Positions 30,812-37,827 of a DNA stretch of 37,827 bases are shown here, in pieces (the first letter of the stretch is position 1; the number at the start of each line of letters is the position of its first letter). The position numbers and the translations under genes are program-made. The stretch is from Pseudoalteromonas arctica (lineage in GTDB: Bacteria; Pseudomonadota; Gammaproteobacteria; Enterobacterales; Alteromonadaceae). The notes under the pieces are model-generated. The model searched no databases and was not told the origin of the DNA. It was given only the letters and a program-made list of their open reading frames with translations. The stretch is taken from contig NZ_JABBMT010000033.1 of assembly GCF_012927645.1 (NCBI RefSeq), forward strand, positions 1 through 37,827, in the 5' to 3' direction.

Positions 30812-31672
30812 ATGGCCAGCGGAAAAGAGATTAAAAGCAAGATCGGGAGTATTAAAAATACTCAAAAGATCACTAGCGCTATGGAAATGGTTGCTGCGTC
30901 TAAAATGAAAAAGGCACAGGAACGAGTGGCTTCAAGCCGTCCGTACGCTGAAAATTTACGCAAAGTGATCGGTCATGTTGCTAATGCTAACCTTGAATAT
31001 CGCCATCCATATATGGAAGAGCGTGAGGTCAAGCGCGTTGGTTATATCGTCATTTCTACCGACCGTGGTTTATGTGGTGGCTTAAACTCTAACGAGTTTA
31101 AGAAAGTATCTTTAGATATTAAAGCGTGGAAAGAAAAAGGTGTTTCTGCAGATTTCGCAGTTATGGGCTCAAAAGCCGGCACTTTCTTTAATCGTTTTGG
31201 TGGAACAGTACTTGCCAAAAAATCAGGGTTAGGCGATGCGCCTTCTATTACCGACGTAATTGGTCCGGTAAAAGTAATGCTAGAAGCATTCAATGAAGGC
31301 AAATTAGACCGCTTGTATGTGGTTTACAACAAGTTTGTAAATACCATGAAGCAAGAGCCAACAATCGATCAGTTGTTGCCTTTGCCAAAAGACGAAAGCA
31401 AAGAACTTGCACACCGTTGGGATTACATTTACGAACCAGATCCAAAAGCAATTTTGGATACATTAATGGTGCGTTTTGTGGAATCTCAAGTATACCAAGG
31501 TGTAGTTGAAAATGCTGCCTCTGAACAGGCCGCCCGTATGGTTGCAATGAAAGCTGCAACTGATAACGCCGGCGACCTTATGGATGAGTTACAGCTTGTT
31601 TATAACAAGGCTCGCCAAGCGGCAATCACACAAGAAATTAGTGAGATTTGTTCTGGTTCAGCAGCAGTTTAA
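30812..31672 (+). CDS. atpG: ATP synthase F1 subunit gamma
   Basis: This 286-residue central rotor shaft couples c-ring rotation to catalysis. The N-terminal coiled-coil start is [31 protein letters not shown] is the conserved Rossmann-like core. The C-terminal helix contains [20 protein letters not shown], followed by [12 protein letters not shown]. It lies 60 bases after atpA, with GGAG before the ATG, and 33 bases before atpD. Confidence 0.97.
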   Translation: MASGKEIKSKIGSIKNTQKITSAMEMVAASKMKKAQERVASSRPYAENLRKVIGHVANANLEYRHPYMEEREVKRVGYIVISTDRGLCGGLNSNEFKKVSLDIKAWKEKGVSADFAVMGSKAGTFFNRFGGTVLAKKSGLGDAPSITDVIGPVKVMLEAFNEGKLDRLYVVYNKFVNTMKQEPTIDQLLPLPKDESKELAHRWDYIYEPDPKAILDTLMVRFVESQVYQGVVENAASEQAARMVAMKAATDNAGDLMDELQLVYNKARQAAITQEISEICSGSAAV

Positions 31673-33091
<1,419 letters not shown>

Positions 33092-33104
33092 TTAGGAGGG
33101 TAGT

Positions 33105-33527
33105 ATGGCAGCTATGACTGTACATCTTGACGTAGTAAGCGCAGAGCAGAAGTTATTCTCTGGTCTGGTTGAATCGATTCAAGTAAGCGGTAGTGAAGGT
33201 GAACTAGGTGTAAACCCAGGACATGCGCCACTATTGACTGCCCTTAAACCTGGTATGGTACGTTTAGTAAAGCAATTTGGTCACGAAGATGTAATGTATG
33301 TTGCTGGTGGTACTCTAGAAGTGCAACCAAACATAGTGATTATTTTGGCCGATGTAGCGGTTCGTGGTGAAGACCTTGACGAACAAGCAACAGAAGCAGC
33401 TAAACGTGAAGCTGAAGCGCAAATGGCGAATTCTTCAGCCGCTGAATTAGATTATCAACAAGCAGCAGTACAACTTGCAGAAGCAATTGCACAGCTACGC
33501 GTTATTCAGCAATTACGTAAAAAGTAA
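33105..33527 (+). CDS. atpC: ATP synthase F1 subunit epsilon
   Basis: This 140-residue subunit sits on gamma and regulates ATP hydrolysis. The N-terminal beta-sandwich has [20 protein letters not shown] and [19 protein letters not shown]. The C-terminal two-helix regulatory part ends in [17 protein letters not shown] precedes the ATG, 13 bases after atpD. It is the last gene of the operon, with a strong terminator 15 bases beyond its stop. Confidence 0.96.
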   Translation: MAAMTVHLDVVSAEQKLFSGLVESIQVSGSEGELGVNPGHAPLLTALKPGMVRLVKQFGHEDVMYVAGGTLEVQPNIVIILADVAVRGEDLDEQATEAAKREAEAQMANSSAAELDYQQAAVQLAEAIAQLRVIQQLRKK

Positions 33528-33542
33528 GCCTATCTGGTTTTC

Positions 33543-33570
33543 AAAAAGCCCACTTTATGTGGGCTTTTTT
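33543..33570 (+). terminator. Rho-independent terminator of the atp operon
   Basis: AAAAAGCCCAC-TTTAT-GTGGGCTTTTTT is an 11-bp stem with a 5-base loop and a T-run, just after atpC. Confidence 0.92.
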
Positions 33571-33878
33571 GTGCCTTTTATTATTGATAATACAATGAAA
33601 AACTAAATATATGACTGCGTTGTCATCATATGAAACAGGCGATGTAAATTAATTTAACTTGCATTAACAGTTAATAACCTATGTTTTTACTTATATCCTC
33701 CATCAATCCCCGTTACAATATGGCAATAATAAAGCTATTTGTAGTTTCAGCTTAGATTCAGTGTGCGGTGTTAGTTTACACGCTGAGTATGTGCACATGA
33801 TGTGACTTACGTAATCTTTTTTGAATTTACACGCGCTTACTCATTTCGATAAAACAACGAAAAAAGGATATTGTTTTA
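33571..33878. promoter_or_regulatory. Spacer upstream of glmU
   Basis: No gene is seen in these 308 AT-rich bases. There is a perfect 10-base palindrome ATGTGCACAT (33789-33798) and, just upstream, a small GTGT...ACAC hairpin, which could be a regulator site or leader structure for glmU. I could not choose a convincing promoter. Confidence 0.35.
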
Positions 33879-35237
33879 ATGTCACTTACTACTGTTATTC
33901 TTGCTGCGGGTAAAGGTACTCGTATGCGCTCTGCTCTACCTAAAGTTCTGCACAAAGTTGCAGGTAAACCAATGGTACAGCATGTTATTGATAATGCGAT
34001 GGCATTAGGTGCAACAACCACTAACTTAGTTTATGGTCATGGCGGCGAATTATTACAACAACAACTTGCCGATAATAACGTAAACTGGGTGCTGCAAGCC
34101 GAACAGCTTGGTACTGGCCATGCAGTGGCACAAGCAAACCCACATATTAATGATGAAGACACTGTATTGGTTTTATACGGTGACGTACCACTGACAAAGC
34201 AATCAACCCTTGAGCGTTTATTGGCTGTTACACCTAAAAACGGCTTAGCCGTGCTTACTGTTAATTTAGCTAACCCTAATGGTTATGGCCGTATGTTACG
34301 TGTTGATGGCAAGCTAGTGGGTATTGTTGAGCAAAAAGATGCAAGCGCAGAGCAATTACTTATTAACGAAGTAAACACTGGCATCATGGCTGTAAATGGT
34401 AAACTGCTGAAAAGCTTGTTAGGCAACTTATCTAACGAAAACGCGCAAGGTGAATACTACCTCACAGATATAGTCGCCATGGCGCACAGTGAAGGTGTTG
34501 AGATCAGCTCAGCACAACCAGATCACCCAATGGAAGTTGAAGGCGCAAATAACCGCGTACAACTTGCAGGCCTTGAGCGTGCTTATCAAGCATGGCAAGC
34601 CGAACAGTTAATGCTTAATGGTGCAACGCTTGCCGATCCTGCTCGCATTGATGTACGTGGCGAAGTGACAACTGGTGAAGATGTACTAATTGATGTGAAC
34701 GTTATCTTTGAAGGTAAAGTGACAATTGGTAATAACGTTGAAATTGGCCCTAACTGTGTACTTAAAAATTGTACTATTGGCGATAATGTAATTATTAAAG
34801 CCAATACCTTAATTGAGGATGCTAGCGTAGCCGATAAGTGTACTTTAGGTCCTTATGCTCGCCTGCGCCCAGGTGCCATTATGGAAGAAGACTCGCACAT
34901 TGGTAACTTTGTAGAGATGAAAAAAACCCGTTTAGGCAAAGGCTCTAAAGCAAATCATCTTTCTTACTTAGGCGATGCGGAAATTGGTGAAAAAGTTAAT
35001 ATTGGTGCAGGCACTATTACCTGTAACTATGATGGTGTGAATAAATCAAAAACTATTATTGGTGATAATTCATTTATTGGCTCTAATTCATCATTAGTTG
35101 CTCCAGTTAATATTGGCGCAACGGCTACCATTGGTGCGGGTTCTGTGATCACTAGCACCGTTGAAGATGAACAACTAGCAATCGCGCGTTCAAAACAGCG
35201 AAACCTAGATGGTTGGAAACGGCCTGTTAAAAAGTAA
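33879..35237 (+). CDS. glmU: Bifunctional UDP-GlcNAc pyrophosphorylase / glucosamine-1-phosphate acetyltransferase
   Basis: This 452-residue cytoplasmic enzyme makes UDP-GlcNAc for peptidoglycan and LPS. The N-terminal nucleotidyltransferase domain carries [20 protein letters not shown], followed by [13 protein letters not shown] and YGDVPL. The C-terminal left-handed beta-helix acetyltransferase domain has hexapeptide repeats ([30 protein letters not shown]) and the catalytic region [12 protein letters not shown] and [10 protein letters not shown]. The length is close to that of E. coli (456). It follows the atp operon, as in many gammaproteobacteria, but is separated from it by a terminator and has its own leader. 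AAGGA lies about 13 bases before the ATG. Confidence 0.96.
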   Translation: MSLTTVILAAGKGTRMRSALPKVLHKVAGKPMVQHVIDNAMALGATTTNLVYGHGGELLQQQLADNNVNWVLQAEQLGTGHAVAQANPHINDEDTVLVLYGDVPLTKQSTLERLLAVTPKNGLAVLTVNLANPNGYGRMLRVDGKLVGIVEQKDASAEQLLINEVNTGIMAVNGKLLKSLLGNLSNENAQGEYYLTDIVAMAHSEGVEISSAQPDHPMEVEGANNRVQLAGLERAYQAWQAEQLMLNGATLADPARIDVRGEVTTGEDVLIDVNVIFEGKVTIGNNVEIGPNCVLKNCTIGDNVIIKANTLIEDASVADKCTLGPYARLRPGAIMEEDSHIGNFVEMKKTRLGKGSKANHLSYLGDAEIGEKVNIGAGTITCNYDGVNKSKTIIGDNSFIGSNSSLVAPVNIGATATIGAGSVITSTVEDEQLAIARSKQRNLDGWKRPVKK

Positions 35238-35323
35238 CTAAGTTTGTTCAATTTAAAAAATGCCATATTGTTGTCATTCCTATGTGTTGATCTTTAATCA
35301 ATTACAATTCTAAGGAAATAACA

Positions 35324-37144
35324 ATGTTACGAAGAACAATACTTGCGCTATCAATCCTATCGGTACTCACAGGCTGCTCTATTGATGGAGACGATGGGGT
35401 TAACGGTGTGCAAGGTGAAGCTGGTGCACAAGGAACTCTAGGAATTAATGGTACGGACGGCATAGATGGTATAGACGGGAATGATGGCGTAGATGCAAAT
35501 TCAAGCCTTAATATAAATCTAGTTGGCCGTGCGGTACTCAATGCACAAAGCCCTGAAGGGGCTGCTGAAATTGTGGCGTATCAAAAATCAAAAAAGTGGA
35601 TATACGCAATTAACAGTTCAGGTAATGCCGCTGTGGTCAATATTATTCCAGCTGACACCTTTGATACCGCAGCACTGGTTAAAAACAACAAAGGCATTGT
35701 AACGTCAACAAACTTAACTACTGCAATTGCTCTTTCTCTAAACGAAAATACTCCTGGAGATGCAAATAGCATCGCCATTGATTCTAATAATGAGTTACTT
35801 GCAGTCGCTATGGCAGCAAAGAACATTGGAGAAATGGGCAAAATAGCGTTTTACGACATTAGTGGGGATAGTCCTGAGTTTATTAAAAACGTTACAGCAG
35901 GTTTTTTACCTGACATGGTTACATTTAGCCACGATGGTGCAAAAGTAGTTGTTGCAAATGAAGGTGAACCAAGCGGTGACTACAGTATTGATCCAGAAGG
36001 TTCAATTAGTATCATCAATGTCGTAAATGGTGTAATAGAAGATACAGCTACCAGTATTGGCTTTGCCTCTTATAACAACCAGCAAGCAGAACTTGAAGCA
36101 AAAGGTTTGGTATTTGTAAATCCAACAGGGCGCACTATAAATGGCAACTTAATAAATACCACTGTAGCAATGGATCTAGAGCCTGAATATGTAAGCATTT
36201 CTAAAGACAATAAATACGCTTATGTATCGATTCAAGAAAATAATGGTCTTGCAATTATTAACCTTGAAAATAATTCCCTTGAGCTAAAAGGGTTGGGTTT
36301 TAAAGATTGGTCAAACTTACAATTTGACGCTTCAGACAAAGACGGTGGTGTTAACTTTAAATCATACCCTGGTTTATATGGCATGTATCAGCCAGATACA
36401 ATTGCAAGTTTTAGCTGGAAAGAAGCCAACTTTATTGTATCTGCCAATGAGGGTGATGCACGCGAATACTTTTTTGATGCCAGCGATGAAGCTGATTGTA
36501 TAGCCAAGGGTGGCCTTGATTATGACGCTAAAGATGGGTGTTTGGCATATATAGATGAAAGCCGAGTAGAAGATCTAACTCTCGCAGCCAATTTCGATTA
36601 CTTAAATAACGATGATAACGACATTGGCCGTCTAAAAGTTACAACAGTAAAAGGTGATAAAAATAACGATGGCCAATACGAATCACTTTATGCCTATGGC
36701 GCACGCTCATTTACTATTTGGGATAGCAATGGGCTGGTGGTGTTTGACTCAGGCGATCAAATTGCACGAGTAACCGCTTCTGTTCATGGCAATGCATTCA
36801 ATAATAACGAAGATGAAAACAAAGGCGATACACGCTCAGATGATAAAGGTGCAGAACCTGAAGCGCTAACATTAGGTAAGGTTGGCGATAGGCTATTTGC
36901 CTTTGTTGGCTTAGAGCGTATGGGCACAATAATAGTGTTTGATATAACCAACCCTTACGATGTGAAATTTCAAGATTACTTCTATAATCGTGGTTTAGAA
37001 CCAAGTGCAGATATAAGTGGCGACCTTGCTCCTGAAGGAATGACATTTGTTCCTGCAGCGCAAAGTGCAACAAACGAAGCACTGCTCATAGTAGGTAATG
37101 AAATCTCAGGCTCAATTGCCGTATGGGAAATAGCAACTCAGTAA
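35324..37144 (+). CDS. Choice-of-anchor-I-like lipoprotein with collagen-like linker
   Basis: This 606-residue predicted surface or periplasmic lipoprotein has a signal peptide ending in the lipobox LTGC (lipidated Cys18, then Ser, so outer membrane is likely). Residues 22-57 are twelve uninterrupted Gly-X-Y triplets (GDD GVN GVQ GEA ...), a collagen-like stalk. The rest resembles the choice-of-anchor-I / beta-propeller family: the hallmark VVVANEGEPSGDYSIDPEGS, then repeated YVSIQENNGLAIINL and FIVSANEGDAREYF, and a C-terminal APEGMTFVPA. Asp/Asn-rich loops (DKNNDGQY) suggest calcium binding. AAGGA precedes the ATG. It stands alone between glmU and the rrn operon. Relatives are sometimes annotated as phosphatase- or esterase-like; I see no identifiable catalytic site. 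Confidence 0.8.
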   Translation: MLRRTILALSILSVLTGCSIDGDDGVNGVQGEAGAQGTLGINGTDGIDGIDGNDGVDANSSLNINLVGRAVLNAQSPEGAAEIVAYQKSKKWIYAINSSGNAAVVNIIPADTFDTAALVKNNKGIVTSTNLTTAIALSLNENTPGDANSIAIDSNNELLAVAMAAKNIGEMGKIAFYDISGDSPEFIKNVTAGFLPDMVTFSHDGAKVVVANEGEPSGDYSIDPEGSISIINVVNGVIEDTATSIGFASYNNQQAELEAKGLVFVNPTGRTINGNLINTTVAMDLEPEYVSISKDNKYAYVSIQENNGLAIINLENNSLELKGLGFKDWSNLQFDASDKDGGVNFKSYPGLYGMYQPDTIASFSWKEANFIVSANEGDAREYFFDASDEADCIAKGGLDYDAKDGCLAYIDESRVEDLTLAANFDYLNNDDNDIGRLKVTTVKGDKNNDGQYESLYAYGARSFTIWDSNGLVVFDSGDQIARVTASVHGNAFNNNEDENKGDTRSDDKGAEPEALTLGKVGDRLFAFVGLERMGTIIVFDITNPYDVKFQDYFYNRGLEPSADISGDLAPEGMTFVPAAQSATNEALLIVGNEISGSIAVWEIATQ

Positions 37145-37159
37145 TTAATAAAGTGTTAT

Positions 37160-37197
37160 GTAAAAGCGATTAGCAGTTATCTATAAATCGCTTTTAC
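37160..37197 (+). terminator. Hairpin terminator after the lipoprotein gene
   Basis: GTAAAAGCGATT (37160-37171) pairs perfectly over 12 bases with AATCGCTTTTAC (37186-37197) around a 14-base loop. The T-run is built into the distal arm, and the sequence is symmetrical enough to act on both strands. Confidence 0.6.
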
Positions 37198-37321
37198 TTC
37201 CTCCCCCTCTTGCAATCATGCCTTGTGTGAATGAATTTTAATCAAAAACAGCTCTACAGTCCTTTGTTTGTATGGTTATTGTACTAAATTGGAATTAATT
37301 TAATAAAACTGAAATAAAGCA

Positions 37322-37349
37322 TTGACCCTCTCCAGAATATCCCTATAAT
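37322..37349 (+). promoter_or_regulatory. rRNA operon promoter P1
   Basis: TTGACC, a 16-base spacer, perfect TATAAT and a GCGC discriminator, the hallmarks of a growth-rate- and ppGpp-controlled rRNA promoter. The roughly 35 bases upstream are A/T-rich tracts that fit an UP element. Confidence 0.82.
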
Positions 37350-37457
37350 GCGCATCCACTGACCCGGCAGGCAGCAATGAAAAGCGCTAAACAAACGGTA
37401 AGTAAGTCGAGTAAAACTTAGCTTTCAAATCTTTTAGAAGAAACTGAAAATTAAGTG

Positions 37458-37485
37458 TTGACAAAAAAATAGGAAGGCGTAATAT
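37458..37485 (+). promoter_or_regulatory. rRNA operon promoter P2
   Basis: Perfect TTGACA, a 16-base spacer and TAATAT, about 136 bases after P1. This repeats the tandem-promoter plan of gammaproteobacterial rrn operons. Confidence 0.82.
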
Positions 37486-37496
37486 ACGCAGCCCTA

Positions 37497-37539
37497 GCGA
37501 GATAAAGTTTAACGCTTTAATCGCAACGTTCTTTAACAA
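37497..37539 (+). promoter_or_regulatory. rrn leader antitermination site (boxB-like hairpin plus boxA)
   Basis: A hairpin closes GCGA (37497-37500) with TCGC (37521-37524) and inner TAAAG with CTTTA. It is followed by the boxA element GTTCTTTAACAA, ending at 37539. NusB/NusE bind boxA RNA to keep polymerase from terminating early in rRNA genes. Confidence 0.75.
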
Positions 37540-37756
37540 TATAAAGCAATCATCTGTGTGGGCACTCGTGCAGATTGAGTTCTAACAGCCAAGCTTAGTT
37601 TACTAAGTTAGGCAAACAAATTTAGAGTCTCAATTGAAACTGAGTGACCAACAGCAATAACTACTTAGGTAGGAATTGCAGCACAGTCAATTCAATATCA
37701 AAAGATATTAAATAAATTCAGAATTCATTGAGCTGTCGAAAGACATAAAACTTTTT

Positions 37757-37827
37757 AATTGAAGAGTTTGATCATGGCTCAGATTGAACGCTGGCGGCAG
37801 GCCTAACACATGCAAGTCGAGCGGTAA
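37757..37827 (+). rRNA. rrs: 16S ribosomal RNA, 5' end only
   Basis: The last 71 bases match the start of bacterial 16S rRNA, including the conserved 27F region AGAGTTTGATCATGGCTCAG and the following GAACGCTGGCGGCAGGCCTA, typical of gammaproteobacteria. The gene runs off the window. The 5' end is set by alignment with E. coli from memory and may be off by a few bases. Confidence 0.97.

Overview
The window is the chromosomal replication-origin region of a gammaproteobacterium, most likely Pseudoalteromonas or a close Alteromonadales relative. That reading rests on the gene order (glyQS, gyrB-recF-dnaN-dnaA, rpmH-rnpA-yidD-yidC-mnmE, mioC-oriC-mnmG-rsmG-parAB-atpIBEFHAGDC-glmU, then an rrn operon), on the dense GATC (Dam) sites in the origin, and on the protein sequences. 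The genus is an inference; the class is secure.

Left arm (1-10259): a possible partial frame at the edge and an unrecognised small gene, then a small lipoprotein gene. These are followed by leftward glyQ-glyS and the leftward dnaA-dnaN-recF-gyrB operon. recF carries two parS-type palindromes (6672-6687 and 7311-7326), the expected targets of the ParB encoded at 25523-26440. The dnaA/rpmH divergent spacer has DnaA boxes, many GATC sites and a strong rpmH promoter.

Centre (10767-22180): rpmH (too short for usual ORF cut-offs), rnpA, yidD, yidC and mnmE run rightward towards the origin. Immediately after the intact 3' end of mnmE, a known integration hotspot in gammaproteobacteria, lies about 5 kb of accessory DNA. 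It holds a small XRE-type HTH gene, a TrlF/Ppl-like PHP-plus-SMC-type ATPase, and a partly overlapping AlbA_2 (Schlafen-type) plus GHKL-fold protein. It is flanked by unusually hairpin-rich non-coding DNA. I read this as a candidate anti-phage defence module, and it is the most interesting part of the window. An isocitrate lyase/PEP mutase-family gene, a DnaA-box cluster, mioC and oriC follow.

Right arm (22181-37827): mnmG, rsmG, parA, parB, the nine-gene ATP synthase operon with a clear terminator, glmU, a large choice-of-anchor-I-like lipoprotein with a collagen-like linker, and the promoters, antitermination leader and first 71 bases of a 16S rRNA gene. Genes right of oriC and the dnaA-gyrB and glyQS operons to its left run away from the origin. 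The rpmH-mnmE block, the defence candidate, the ICL-like gene and mioC run towards it.
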